From an uncultured Clostridia bacterium (GTDB lineage: Bacteria > Bacillota > Clostridia > Oscillospirales > Acutalibacteraceae): 64,000 nt of DNA. Both the position numbers and the translations under genes were made by a program. The notes below the pieces were generated by a model, which was given only the letters and a program-made list of their open reading frames with translations, had not been told where the DNA came from and ran no database searches. The stretch spans positions 1 through 64,000 of the forward strand of contig CALHND010000004.1 in assembly GCA_938034875.1 (NCBI GenBank), written 5' to 3'. Positions 17,115 to 25,964 of this stretch are shown piece after piece. How positions within the stretch are numbered: the stretch's first letter is position 1; every line of letters begins with the position of its first letter.

Positions 17115-17430
17115 CTCTCATCTCCTTTACGATTCGAACCTGTTCCATAAAAAGGCCGGAGCGTTCACCGGAGAGACCGGCACGGTTTCCGGCCACAGAT
17201 AAGTCCTGGCAGGGCGAGCCGCCGCAGATGATGTCCACCGGCGGCAGCTTTGCTCCGTCAAGCTTTGTAATGTCGCCCACATGTGCCATATCGGGGAAAC
17301 GAATCTTTGTCACCTCAATGGGAAAGGCTTCGATCTCGCTTGCCCACACAGGTACGATGCCGTTGTGAACCGCAGCCAGGGGAAAACCGCCAATCCCGTC
17401 AAACAAGCTGCCCATTGTCAGCGTCTTCAT
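16741..17430 (-). CDS. C5 DNA methyltransferase proximal part (motifs I-VIII)
   Basis: 229 residues from the ATG at 17430, which overlaps the stop of the VirB6-like gene. Motif I is FDGIGGF (10-16), motif IV GGSPCQDLS with catalytic Cys74, motif VI VWENVPGAFSS (~124-134) and motif VIII 'VPQRRKRIFLVADF'. The frame then stops at 16741 after 'LPGHPAQSL', before any target-recognition domain or motifs IX-X. Those follow in another frame whose ORF overlaps this one by 374 bp. Either a split two-subunit enzyme, comparable to the alpha/beta arrangement of M.AquI, or a frameshifted gene. Confidence 0.8.
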   Translation of the reverse strand: MKTLTMGSLFDGIGGFPLAAVHNGIVPVWASEIEAFPIEVTKIRFPDMAHVGDITKLDGAKLPPVDIICGGSPCQDLSVAGNRAGLSGERSGLFMEQVRIVKEMRDADRQRGRAALDIRPRFMVWENVPGAFSSGTPKGEDFRIVLEEIVRIKVSGVSIPRPDTGRWEPAGRILLGADFSLAWRCLDAQYWGVPQRRKRIFLVADFAGRSAGQILFDQESLPGHPAQSL

Positions 17431-18338
17431 TTGGCTACCGCCTGAACAACGGTCCTTGTGGTATTGACCGCAGCCTGAGCGGTATAGACTGCAGACATGA
17501 TATTGGCTCTTGTGGTGGTATCCAGACCAAAGGCGCCGGCAATACGGGGGATCTCGCCGGCGGACAGCATCAGACCAAGGCCAAGGAGGGCATGGTCCTT
17601 GAATACCATGAGGCCGGCGATGAGAATGGTGGATTGCAGGAAGGCGGTTAGACACAATCCGATAATCTGCTTGCACCATTGGATAAAGCCATCCGTATAA
17701 CCGCGCGGGACGCTGAACATATAGAGACTGCCCACTGCGATTTGAATGAGCAGAATGCCGCCGCGCTTCAGGTTTGCGAAGAAGACCTTTATCACGGCGT
17801 AGGCCATCAGAATGATGCAGAATAAAAGCATGATTGGGCTGGTGATGGAAGCAAAGCCGAAGTATGAGCCGGTGGTCATTCCAGTCAGCGAATCAATGCC
17901 GCTGAGTGAATTCACAATCTCGGTTGCCGCCTCGCCGATGGAGGTGCCATACCCTGTGATCCCCGCGGTGAGGCTTGCCTGCAATGTGACGGAAAGCTCA
18001 TAGAGCCGAATCGGCACAACCGTAAACAGGCTCACCGCCATAAAGCCCTTGATGGCACACAGAGCAGTTTCTTTGAGGTTCCCTCTGCCGGAGGAATACT
18101 CGATGCCGCACTCAAAACAGGCCACCACAAGACCGGTCACATAGAGCGCCCAGGCCAGATAAGAGAAAAACAGTACAATGCTCTGCACCCAGCTGAGTTC
18201 GAACAGCTCGACGCCCATGTTGCCCATCTCGGCGAAAAAGTTTCCGAGAAAGCCCATGACCTGACCGTAGATCCAATCCACGATCTGACCGAGGATGGTG
18301 TCGGCAACAAAATCCCAAATAAACAATGGTTCGTTCAC
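17427..18338 (-). CDS. VirB6/TrbL-like polytopic membrane protein of the conjugation channel
   Basis: 303 residues with about six hydrophobic helices (e.g. 'SIVLFFSYLAWALYVTGLVV', 'SPIMLLFCIILMAYAVIKVF', 'LLIQIAVGSLYMF'). A conserved-looking 'FFANLKRGGILLIQI' and the Ala/Thr-rich amphipathic C-terminus are typical of VirB6/TrbL proteins of Gram-positive ICEs. Start is the GTG at 18338 whose SD (GAGG) is very close; a TTG four codons later has better spacing. Ends in ATGA overlap with the methyltransferase gene. Confidence 0.75.
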   Translation of the reverse strand: MNEPLFIWDFVADTILGQIVDWIYGQVMGFLGNFFAEMGNMGVELFELSWVQSIVLFFSYLAWALYVTGLVVACFECGIEYSSGRGNLKETALCAIKGFMAVSLFTVVPIRLYELSVTLQASLTAGITGYGTSIGEAATEIVNSLSGIDSLTGMTTGSYFGFASITSPIMLLFCIILMAYAVIKVFFANLKRGGILLIQIAVGSLYMFSVPRGYTDGFIQWCKQIIGLCLTAFLQSTILIAGLMVFKDHALLGLGLMLSAGEIPRIAGAFGLDTTTRANIMSAVYTAQAAVNTTRTVVQAVAK

Positions 18339-18381
18339 CTCTTTTCGGTGTGAGGCCGCACCAACTGCTTGGGATAAAAGG

Positions 18382-18412
18382 CCAGGGGCCGTACAGCTGG
18401 TACGGCCCCTGG
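18382..18412 (-). terminator. Intra-operon terminator/attenuator
   Basis: A perfect 13-bp stem CCAGGGGCCGTAC/GTACGGCCCCTGG with a 5-nt loop, followed in the minus direction by CTTTTAT. It lies between the 18422-18847 gene and the VirB6-like gene and would reduce read-through into the channel and VirB4 genes. Confidence 0.75.
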
Positions 18413-18421
18413 GTCAGTTCT

Positions 18422-18847
18422 TTACATGGTCTGCTGCCACTGGGGGTCAGCGGTTTGGGCTTGCTCCTGAAACACCTCCAAATAATCCGACACCGCATCC
18501 GTGAGCTGCTGGTAGTCCTGACTGTTGGGATGGTAGACATACCAATCTGCTTTCCCGTAGTCATCCCAGATGTAGGGATTGACCCCATTGCGGAAGTTCG
18601 GGTTGCCGGTTTGCTTTTTCCCGAGAATGTCGGAAAGATTCAGAAGCAACACATCCACCTGGCCTTCGTTCCGATTCAGAATGGAAACGCGAAGGGCATG
18701 GTATTGATTTGCGACGATCCCCGTGACGAACTGGATCTTTGCCCGATTCAACTCATCGAGACGCACATAGCAGGCCCGGCCTACATAGGTGGCGTCCGGA
18801 TACTTTGGGGCAACGATTTTGTGAAGCTCCTGTTCGAAAAAGTTCAT
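18422..18847 (-). CDS. ICE hypothetical soluble protein ending in QQTM
   Basis: 141 residues. Small alpha/beta protein ('IQFVTGIVANQYHALRVSI', 'VDVLLLNLSDIL') with a helical C-terminus 'DAVSDYLEVFQEQA'. No family recognised. It ends in 'TADPQWQQTM', the same last four residues as the relaxase although a terminator, not a coupled gene, follows; that makes the tail hard to explain as an overlapping ribosome-binding site. Lies between a VirB2-like small membrane protein and the VirB6-like gene. Confidence 0.7.
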   Translation of the reverse strand: MNFFEQELHKIVAPKYPDATYVGRACYVRLDELNRAKIQFVTGIVANQYHALRVSILNRNEGQVDVLLLNLSDILGKKQTGNPNFRNGVNPYIWDDYGKADWYVYHPNSQDYQQLTDAVSDYLEVFQEQAQTADPQWQQTM

Positions 18848-18856
18848 ATACCCTCC

Positions 18857-19204
18857 TTAGATGCCGATAATGCTCCAGAGATACATGGGCGCAGTGAGGG
18901 TAAACACGAGGCAGGCAAACAGGATGGCGGGAGCCGCCCACTCGAACTGGCCGGATTTTCTGTACTCGAAGTAGGCGGTGCCCAGCTTGGCAAAGAAGAA
19001 GACGGCCAGAATCAGGTCGATGGCGGGAAACACCACATTGTCGACCACCGACTTGATCTGGGTGGATGCGGTGGACCAGGTACTCTCGACGGCGCCGGCC
19101 ACATCTCCGGTACCGGCGGCAAAAGCTGTGGTCGCCATCAGGCAGGTCATTGCCAAGACCACGACAAGCATAACGACCAGGCGCTTATAGTTGAATTTAC
19201 GCAT
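18857..19204 (-). CDS. VirB2-like small membrane protein (DUF3852-like)
   Basis: 115 residues starting at the ATG at 19204. A cleavable signal peptide ('RLVVMLVVVLAMTCLMATTAFAA') is followed by 'VESTWSTASTQIKSVVDNV' and two membrane helices. Signal peptide plus two helices in a ~100-residue protein is the layout of VirB2/TrbC pilin-type subunits, and this one resembles DUF3852. Neighbours are channel genes, which supports a structural role in the mating apparatus. Confidence 0.75.
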   Translation of the reverse strand: MRKFNYKRLVVMLVVVLAMTCLMATTAFAAGTGDVAGAVESTWSTASTQIKSVVDNVVFPAIDLILAVFFFAKLGTAYFEYRKSGQFEWAAPAILFACLVFTLTAPMYLWSIIGI

Positions 19205-19224
19205 AGATTTCCTCCATTGTGTTA

Positions 19225-20979
19225 TTAAGTTGTGGGGGCGATATGCCAGTCCTCCCAGAGATCGCCGGAAATCCGGAGGGAGTCCGTGAGGTTCAGCGAC
19301 AGCATTCCTGCCGGCGTCCAGCAATCCAGGAGCCAGGTATATGGCGTATAGCTTCCATCGGGATACCATATCGGTGTGAAATGGGTTGGCCGGTTATAGG
19401 TGCTGTAGGGGTTGTCCTTGAAAGCAAAAGTGGAGCGTTTGCCGCTGATGCTTCGGTTCAGGAGCCTCCAAAAGCCCTCGTAGTTGAACTCCGGGAAATA
19501 GGTCACCGCATTCTGAGCCGCAGTAACTGCGGCGCTCTGTGTGGTGCTGACGCTGGCCGTAACGCTCTGCTGGATGCCGTATCCGCTCTTGAGCGTAGAG
19601 GAAGATGCCGTGGGCGACAGGCTGTCCGGCGTGATGACCATGGTTGCCGTCAGGCTGGCTGTGTAGGCGTTATAATCAAATTCCCACCAGCCCTGATCCT
19701 CCCACCAGCCGTTGTCCACCCAGTGGTACCAACGGTCCGTGTGGGATTTGCCCTCGCTGTCCGTCCACCGATCCGTGTGCCAGCACTTCTCCCAGTTTTC
19801 AACCCACACCCAATTCTCCTGCCACCAGGGAGACCAGATGCCCCAGGAGGCGGAGGACACTTCTTCTTTCTCTGGGATATCCACGAGGGTGAAGGTGTCG
19901 TTTCGGTCATCGGCCACGGGATTGGGCGGGTCGTTGCCGTCCAAATCCACAATGTTGGCGGTGATGGTGCTTTGCGCCGTGCCTCCGCCCAGCACCCTGA
20001 CCTGAATGGTGCAAACACAGGGTTCATCGGGGGTATGCCACTTCACCCAGACCAGCTGGCTGTCGCCGTCCGGATAGTACACATTGCTGATGGTATAGGT
20101 GCTGCCTTCGATCACAAACTGCACGGTTACCGGGTTGTCCGGGTCTGACTGTCCGCCGGATACCTCCACCGAGGTAATGACATCGGTGTCCACCCGGTAT
20201 TCGTAGTCAAACCCATCCACCTCCGGTTCCTCCACCTCATCGTTGAAGCGGACGATGCCGATCCCCAGCGAGGAGATGATCTGCTCGTTGCTGACCTTGC
20301 TTGTGGTGCTGCCTGACCACGCAGGATACCCGAGGTCGGCTTCCTCCAAAAAGATAGCGAGCGGAAGATTTTGGTGGGTCAGCGACCCCATCCAGTAGCG
20401 GAGATTTCCGTCAACGACCTGGTCATAGAGTGCGGCTTCCGTGGCTGTCATAGCGTAGTTGGCACCGTTATAGACCAGATACGCAATCGGCTCGATGACG
20501 ATTTTATAATCGCCGCAGATCAGCGTATCGAAGTCCATCCCCACATATCCAGCGATGGCTCGGATGACCTGTTCATCAGTGAAGTAGCTGCGGATGGCAT
20601 CAATACTGGCCGGATAGCTGCCGGAGGAGATGATGCGGGGCAGGCTCTGCGAGGGATTAATGTAGCTGTAGTTTCCCACTACCGGAGAGAGACTCCGTCC
20701 GGCGTTATAGGACAGCTTGCTGACCTTGCCGAAATGGATGATGCCAGATGCGGGCGTTTTGTTGGTCAGGTCGATCACATTGCCCACTACGGCATGGCTG
20801 TCCACATTGATCACGGATACGCGGACGCCATCCATGCCGGGGTTCCAATAGCTTGTAGATGTTCCGCTGCCCATGTTGCCGCCACCGCCGTCGATGTTTT
20901 CATCTCCGGTTGCATAGGCAGGCACAGCGATGGACAGCATCAGAGCAACGGAGAGAATAAGCGCAAGGATTCGCTTCAC
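19225..20979 (-). CDS. Large secreted ICE protein with a tryptophan-rich segment
   Basis: 584 residues starting at GTG (20979) with SD AAAGGAGG. Signal peptide MKRILALILSVALMLSIAVP ending AYA. The body is beta-rich and extracytoplasmic with no sortase signal or second membrane helix. Residues ~375-434 hold 15 Trp in 59 positions, in motifs such as 'SPWWQENWVWVENWEKCW' and 'NGWWEDQGWWEF'. Function unknown; its place among the T4SS and Tad genes suggests a surface or mating-contact protein. A terminator hairpin lies just upstream. Confidence 0.75.
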   Translation of the reverse strand: MKRILALILSVALMLSIAVPAYATGDENIDGGGGNMGSGTSTSYWNPGMDGVRVSVINVDSHAVVGNVIDLTNKTPASGIIHFGKVSKLSYNAGRSLSPVVGNYSYINPSQSLPRIISSGSYPASIDAIRSYFTDEQVIRAIAGYVGMDFDTLICGDYKIVIEPIAYLVYNGANYAMTATEAALYDQVVDGNLRYWMGSLTHQNLPLAIFLEEADLGYPAWSGSTTSKVSNEQIISSLGIGIVRFNDEVEEPEVDGFDYEYRVDTDVITSVEVSGGQSDPDNPVTVQFVIEGSTYTISNVYYPDGDSQLVWVKWHTPDEPCVCTIQVRVLGGGTAQSTITANIVDLDGNDPPNPVADDRNDTFTLVDIPEKEEVSSASWGIWSPWWQENWVWVENWEKCWHTDRWTDSEGKSHTDRWYHWVDNGWWEDQGWWEFDYNAYTASLTATMVITPDSLSPTASSSTLKSGYGIQQSVTASVSTTQSAAVTAAQNAVTYFPEFNYEGFWRLLNRSISGKRSTFAFKDNPYSTYNRPTHFTPIWYPDGSYTPYTWLLDCWTPAGMLSLNLTDSLRISGDLWEDWHIAPTT

Positions 20980-21011
20980 AGGTGCCCTCCTTTCCGATTT
21001 TTACAAATAAA

Positions 21012-21041
21012 AACGGCGCAGTCACTTCCGACTGCGCCGTT
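21012..21041 (-). terminator. Terminator upstream of the Trp-rich protein gene
   Basis: Perfect 12-bp stem AACGGCGCAGTC/GACTGCGCCGTT with a 6-nt loop; in the minus direction TTTTTATTTGT follows. It separates the Tad-pilus/anchored-protein genes from the secreted protein gene and probably works as a partial terminator, since no promoter is obvious in the short gap. Confidence 0.8.
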
Positions 21042-21056
21042 ATTGCGGATGAGAGG

Positions 21057-21644
21057 TCAATCACCGCCGCCCATCTCGCCGATTTTATTTCCGTTCTCGT
21101 ACATGTTGTTGTCCTGAACTCCGGTGTTCTCACCGCTGTTTTCCACATATCCGAAGCCGGGTACATAGACCTGACCGGAGCTGTTGGTGCTTCCCGCAGC
21201 AGGCTCCGTTTCGGTGGGAGCCACTGTGGGAGTCTCCTCATAGGTGGGCGGCGTTTCATCCTCGGTCTTGCGCTCCTCCTCCGGCACATCCGCTCCGTCG
21301 TGGTCATCCGGCAGCGTGGTGGTGCCGGCGGGTGCTTCCGGTTTTTCGGGGGATTCCGGCTTTACGGGATCTGCCTGGATGGTCTGCTCCAGGCCGCTGG
21401 AGTCCGCGCTCTGGGCGGGATCGGTTTCGGATGCGTCCGGCGTTTCCACCTGGACATCCAGATCAGTCTGGCCGTTATTGTCGATATCCACACTGGGATT
21501 ACCGCTCTGGGTGGGATCATCGGAAACCACACCGGAAGAAATATCGGCATTGCCGCCGAACCGGACGGCGATCCCAACGGCCGCCGCAACGCAGAGCAGG
21601 CAGCAGACGGCGATGAGGACGATCCTCTTTGTCTTGTCTGTCAT
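21057..21644 (-). CDS. Signal-anchored, Pro/Glu-rich exported ICE protein
   Basis: 195 residues from the ATG at 21644 (SD AAGGAGG; the longer frame has no SD). 'RIVLIAVCCLLCVAAAVGIAV' is an uncleaved or weakly cleaved N-terminal membrane helix. The rest is low-complexity, acidic and Pro/Glu/Thr-rich ('PEKPEAPAGTTTLPDD'), then 'GQVYVPGFGYVENSGENTG', a segment seen at the end of mobile-element surface proteins. Likely a spacer-type surface protein tied to the Tad genes. No domain named. Confidence 0.7.
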   Translation of the reverse strand: MTDKTKRIVLIAVCCLLCVAAAVGIAVRFGGNADISSGVVSDDPTQSGNPSVDIDNNGQTDLDVQVETPDASETDPAQSADSSGLEQTIQADPVKPESPEKPEAPAGTTTLPDDHDGADVPEEERKTEDETPPTYEETPTVAPTETEPAAGSTNSSGQVYVPGFGYVENSGENTGVQDNNMYENGNKIGEMGGGD

Positions 21645-21727
21645 GGTGTATGCCTCCTTGGTGTATTTCTTGTTAATGGGACAATACCACATTTTTCTGT
21701 GGAAGTCTATTGAAAAGACCGGATGGA

Positions 21728-22267
21728 TCAGAAGAGAGGCACATATTTGGCCTCCGTGTGCAAAGTCATGCTGGCGGCGGGCAAAAGATTCCCCAGAAAC
21801 CGGACGGGCACCTCCAGATGGATCTCCACCAGTGCGGTATAGCCCTCGCTCTGGCCGGAACCGAGGCTGTTATTTTCCAGAACCACGGACAGGTCGGAGA
21901 TGGTATATTCCACCTCACCGTCCGAAATTTTCTGATACCCGCCCGCTGTATTTTCCAGGCCGAGCGTTTCAGAGAGCTGGCCGTACACATCGCCGGTATC
22001 GATGCTCTCATCCCAGCGGCCTGTACCGTCCGGATACCAGCCCGCGGCGTATCCCTCACGGACGGCGTGGTACACATCGTCGTAGTTGTCATTGACGGTG
22101 GAAATGACCGCCTGCTGCGCGGCCTCCTTTACGCCTTGGGCAATGATCCACAGCCGGCTGAATTCGGCAATGGCGCAGAACAGCATCAGCAATACCAGCA
22201 CAATGGCAAGGATCATGGGGGTGCCCTCGCCGGAGCGACGGCGAAAGATCGGTTTTCTCACTTCCAA
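21728..22267 (-). CDS. tadE: TadE-like minor pilin of the ICE Tad system
   Basis: 179 residues. 'RRRSGEG-TPMILAIVLVLLMLFC' is a type IV prepilin-like start: a basic leader, a Gly-Glu cleavage site and a hydrophobic helix, followed by an extracytoplasmic domain. The same (R/N)xGEG motif occurs in two neighbouring proteins. The frame opens at TTG 22267; a GTG at 22261 is an alternative. Overlaps the DUF4320-like gene by 10 bp. Confidence 0.75.
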   Translation of the reverse strand: MEVRKPIFRRRSGEGTPMILAIVLVLLMLFCAIAEFSRLWIIAQGVKEAAQQAVISTVNDNYDDVYHAVREGYAAGWYPDGTGRWDESIDTGDVYGQLSETLGLENTAGGYQKISDGEVEYTISDLSVVLENNSLGSGQSEGYTALVEIHLEVPVRFLGNLLPAASMTLHTEAKYVPLF

Positions 22268-22653
22268 TACACCTCCGACTTGCCTGTAGCGGAAGCCGTC
22301 AGCGTGATCGGGAACGAGCCAAATCCTCCGAACAGGCCGATATCCGTTTCCAGCGTCAGGGTCACGGTGACCTCGTCATTGAGCTGGATGCGTCCGGTGG
22401 TGGACCACCGAATGTCGGGGTCAAGCCCGGTGCTGTCGGTAAGCGCCGCCGCCCGGCGGGTGGTCTCCGTGCCAACCCGGCCGGCGATCTCCGCCTCGCG
22501 CACCAGCTCCACCGCATAGGTGTCCAGCTGCTGTTTGGTGATGTAGACCGGGAGCACACGAACCACCAGCGCCAGCACCAGCATGGCGCACACCACCAGG
22601 ACGCATACATCGATATAGCCTTCGCCGGAGCGCCGTTTCAGTATTTTTTTCAT
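22258..22653 (-). CDS. DUF4320-like pseudopilin of the Tad system
   Basis: 131 residues from the ATG at 22653 (SD AAAGGAGG). 'KKILKRRSGEGYIDVCVLVV' is again a prepilin-peptidase type start (basic leader, G-E, hydrophobic helix). The remainder has 'YITKQQLDTYAVELVREAEIAGRVG' (ends quoted only) and a beta-rich C-terminus. Length and site fit a second TadE/F-type minor pilin. Confidence 0.7.
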   Translation of the reverse strand: MKKILKRRSGEGYIDVCVLVVCAMLVLALVVRVLPVYITKQQLDTYAVELVREAEIAGRVGTETTRRAAALTDSTGLDPDIRWSTTGRIQLNDEVTVTLTLETDIGLFGGFGSFPITLTASATGKSEVYWK

Positions 22654-22664
22654 GGCGACCTCCT

Positions 22665-23537
22665 TTAGAACAGGCTTCCCAGAGAATTGACGATCTGGTA
22701 CACGATGATGACGATGTAGGTCATCATGAAGCACATGAGCATGATGAAGCTGAACACCCGGATCTTGGGCGGGATCTTGGCGGCCTTGGCCTTGAGGCGC
22801 TGCAGTTCCAATGCTTTCAGATCGTGGGACAGCATCTGGAAGTACATTCGCCCATCGTCACCCCGCAGGATGCCGATGAGGCCGCGGACGATGTCCGAAA
22901 TGATGGCGGAGCCCATTCTGGCCTCAAAGCGGATGAGCGCCGCTTCATAGGAGGAGGAACGCATATCCGCCGTCAGCACATCCAGCTCACGACCAAAGTC
23001 AGGCCCGGCGTGTTTCTTGTAGTTTTCCAGAATCCGCAGCACATCCCGGCTGGCTGCCAGCTCCTGATGGATGGTGGCGACGAACCGGGGCAGCTCGCCC
23101 TCGATCAGCTCCATTCTGGCCTTGACCAGCTCGTCAGCCCGACGGCTTTCCTTGAACCAGGTCAGCACGGCCAGCACCACGATGAGGGGGCTCAGGATGG
23201 GCAGGATCAGCAGGCACGGGATGATGCCGAGCAGGATGAGGCAGGGCTTCAGGATCGAATAAGCCGTGTAGACCTGGGGCGTCATATCCAACCCTGCCGC
23301 CGTGAGCTTGCTCTCCAGCCGGCGGTATTTGTATTCGTCCATTCGGATCAGCGGCGCCAGCTTCAGCGCCCAGCCGAGGATCAGCGCCTCCAGAGCTTTG
23401 ACCAGGCTCCGCTCCCTCCGTCCGGCAGAGATGAGCGCCCGTTCCGTGGCCAGTCTGGGAATCTTCAGAAGGTCGGCGAGGACGAAATACAGTCCGGTGG
23501 CCAGCGCGGTCCCGAACAGGAATAAAAGTACGCCCAT
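22665..23537 (-). CDS. tadC: TadC-like inner-membrane platform protein
   Basis: 290 residues; the ATG at 23537 has SD GGAGGTGAG and is preferred over one seven codons earlier. Three to four membrane helices, with a T2SSF cytoplasmic domain in the middle ('ATIHQELAASRDVLRILENY', 'ALIRFEARMGSAIISDIVRG'). Together with TadB it forms the membrane platform of a Tad pilus. Confidence 0.85.
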   Translation of the reverse strand: MGVLLFLFGTALATGLYFVLADLLKIPRLATERALISAGRRERSLVKALEALILGWALKLAPLIRMDEYKYRRLESKLTAAGLDMTPQVYTAYSILKPCLILLGIIPCLLILPILSPLIVVLAVLTWFKESRRADELVKARMELIEGELPRFVATIHQELAASRDVLRILENYKKHAGPDFGRELDVLTADMRSSSYEAALIRFEARMGSAIISDIVRGLIGILRGDDGRMYFQMLSHDLKALELQRLKAKAAKIPPKIRVFSFIMLMCFMMTYIVIIVYQIVNSLGSLF

Positions 23538-23541
23538 TTCC

Positions 23542-24471
23542 TCACCTCCGATACTCAATAGGCTGGGTCAGCTTCACCACAAAAGCAAAGGACACGAATA
23601 CGGCTGCGATGCAGACGGCGATGACCATCTGGCCGGGGATGGTGTCCACCAGGGTGTGGTACCAATCGGTGTTGATGAACCGCACCAGTGGGATATTGAT
23701 CAGCACCAGGATTGCCATGGTGACGAACTCCTTGCGGGGGCCGAAGACCAGATTTTCCAGCTCTCCGTTGACCACTCGCATATCCGACAGCTTGCTGACG
23801 ATGGGCGTCAGGGTGCTTTTCAGGCTGCGGTCTGTCTGGCACGCCATCACCGCTTCGCACCACTCCTGCCACACCTCATTGTCGATGGCGTATTTCAGGT
23901 CGTGAAGTGCGGCGTCCATGTCCGGGTCAATATGCTTGATGCGGGTCAGAAACCGCTGGAACACCTCCTGCACCGGGTGGTGCAGGTATCGGACATTTTC
24001 CTCCACCGCCTGCTGGAAGTTTTCCGTGCGCAGATAGGCGGTGGTGATGACCGACAGCGCCGTTTCCAGCTCTGCGGCCACATCCTTTTTGAAACTGCCG
24101 GCTGTCAGCTTGACATACCAGAACGGCGCCAGCATAAATCCGACGGCCAGCACAGGGACAAGGAATGCGTTCCCGGCAAGAATGGCAATGCAGGCGCCAA
24201 GGGCAAACAGCACCAAGGACGCCATGCACACCATGGGGAATTTCCCCTCACGCCCGGATGCGGCCAGCACCGCCTGCGCCTCTGTGATCTCCCGGCGGAA
24301 GAAGCCGGCCTTTTTTCGCTTGGTCGTCTCGTTGATATCCGCCCGGATGCTGCCGGGGGCGGAAGTCAGCCGGGAGAAGATGCTGTCGCTCATTTCTGCG
24401 GGTGAGATCCCCAGCACCATAAAAAGCCCGGCGATCATGCCGATGCAGGCGATCAGTTGGATCATTGTCAT
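23542..24471 (-). CDS. tadB: TadB-like inner-membrane platform protein
   Basis: 309 residues. N-terminal helix, 'LVLFALGACIAILAGNAFLVP', a T2SSF domain ('AELETALSVITTAYLRTENF', 'AVEENVRYLHHPVQEVF') and two C-terminal helices. Paired with tadC and directly after the tadA ATPase gene (4-bp overlap), the normal Tad order. Confidence 0.85.
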   Translation of the reverse strand: MTMIQLIACIGMIAGLFMVLGISPAEMSDSIFSRLTSAPGSIRADINETTKRKKAGFFRREITEAQAVLAASGREGKFPMVCMASLVLFALGACIAILAGNAFLVPVLAVGFMLAPFWYVKLTAGSFKKDVAAELETALSVITTAYLRTENFQQAVEENVRYLHHPVQEVFQRFLTRIKHIDPDMDAALHDLKYAIDNEVWQEWCEAVMACQTDRSLKSTLTPIVSKLSDMRVVNGELENLVFGPRKEFVTMAILVLINIPLVRFINTDWYHTLVDTIPGQMVIAVCIAAVFVSFAFVVKLTQPIEYRR

Positions 24472-25964
24472 GCAGTTTCCTCCTTCCTCTGGATAAACTG
24501 CTCCAGCTCACCGCGGGGCATACCGTTCTCGATAAAGCGGCGCTGCAGGCTCTCGGACATTTCCTCGCACTTCTGGTGGTGTCCCTCAATGATGAACCGG
24601 TCGCCCTCCAGACGGTTTTCGGTGATGTTGTACTCGTAGAGCTTGTGGAGCCGGCGGCTCCCATCCGGCAGGATCTCACATTCGGAGATGTTGGTGATGC
24701 GGCGCTCCTTGTTCTCCAGCTGGCGGCAGTAGACCACAATGGGATATGCCTCGGTGACATAGCCCATGAGCGTATCGTCAGGGGTGTCCACGGCCCGCTT
24801 GCACAGGGATACCATGCGGCGATAGGTGCCCTCGCTGGAGCTGGAGTGGATGGTGGTGAGAACGGCCACGCCCACGCGGGCGGCCTCCTGGGCGGCATTG
24901 GCCTCCGGGCCGCGCATCTCGCCCACGGCGATGATGTCGGGATTAAAGCGAAGGGCGATGTCCAGCAGCGCGATCTGGTCGATGCGCTGCCGCTCGTTCT
25001 CGCTGTCACGAGTCTGGGTGTGGACGACGGAGTTGACCCCCCTGCCGTTCTGCTCCCGGATGAGCTGAAGCTCACGGGAGCCGTCCTCGATGGTGAAGAT
25101 CCGCTTGCGGTCGGGAATGGTGGACAGAAGCCAGCCCGCCACCGTGGTCTTTCCGGAGCTGGTCGCGCCTGCCACACAGATGGAGACGCCGTAGCGCAGG
25201 CAGGCGGACAGGAAATCCAGCATTTCCTCCGTGGCGGTGCCGCTGCCCACAAAGTCCTCCTTGGTCAGATTCTTGGGGTTGACGATTCGGATGGAGGCCG
25301 CGACGCCCGCGTCCTCGTCCAGCACCGGGGTCTTGATGACTGAAACACGGATGTTCTTGGCCAGACGGGAGGTGATGATGGGACTGGCATTGTCCAGCAC
25401 CTTGCCGGAGTTCTGGAGCATACGGCGGATGACATTGGCCGCATGGTCTGGGGAGTCGAAGTGTTCCTCCAGCTTGACGGTTCGGCCGTCGGAATACTGA
25501 ATCTCGATGTCGCGCCAGGAATTGATGTCGATCTCCTCGATGCCGTCGGCGAAGATGTACTTGGTCAGAAACCCATACTCGGCCATCTCCGTATACAGGG
25601 CGTCCACCAGTTCGCTCTGAGTCATGCCGTCCACGGCCATGCGGTTATCCTGCAAATAGCGGGCGATCCGGCGCTTCATCTGCTCCTTGGCCTCGTCGCC
25701 GCCCTCCGTGATCAGGGTGGCATAGGTGCCGGAGAGGTAGGACTGCACCTGGCTGAGAACCTCTGCAAAGGGCATCCCCTTGTTCTGGGGAGCGAAGAAG
25801 ACATCGCTCGCTTTGGGCGCGACCTTGGTTTCCGCAAAAATAGCCCTTCCGGTATTTTCCTCAAAGGAGATGTCATGCACTTCGGCCTGCTCCTGCCTGG
25901 CCTCCGCCGGGGCGGCGGACGGGGCCGCGGCGAACAACGAATTGCTTCTCTTGTTGCCAAGCAT
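24468..25964 (-). CDS. tadA: TadA/CpaF secretion ATPase
   Basis: 498 residues. Walker A GATSSGKT at 266-273, 'FTIEDGSRELQL' as the Asp box, 'DIIAVGEMRGPEA' as Walker B and His box 'TTIHSSS'. Upstream are the usual CpaF N-domain features ('YGFLTKYIFADGIEEIDIN', 'SPIITSRLAKNIRVSV'). It drives assembly of the Tad (type IVc) pilus. Start overlaps the TadZ gene stop. Confidence 0.93.
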   Translation of the reverse strand: MLGNKRSNSLFAAAPSAAPAEARQEQAEVHDISFEENTGRAIFAETKVAPKASDVFFAPQNKGMPFAEVLSQVQSYLSGTYATLITEGGDEAKEQMKRRIARYLQDNRMAVDGMTQSELVDALYTEMAEYGFLTKYIFADGIEEIDINSWRDIEIQYSDGRTVKLEEHFDSPDHAANVIRRMLQNSGKVLDNASPIITSRLAKNIRVSVIKTPVLDEDAGVAASIRIVNPKNLTKEDFVGSGTATEEMLDFLSACLRYGVSICVAGATSSGKTTVAGWLLSTIPDRKRIFTIEDGSRELQLIREQNGRGVNSVVHTQTRDSENERQRIDQIALLDIALRFNPDIIAVGEMRGPEANAAQEAARVGVAVLTTIHSSSSEGTYRRMVSLCKRAVDTPDDTLMGYVTEAYPIVVYCRQLENKERRITNISECEILPDGSRRLHKLYEYNITENRLEGDRFIIEGHHQKCEEMSESLQRRFIENGMPRGELEQFIQRKEETA

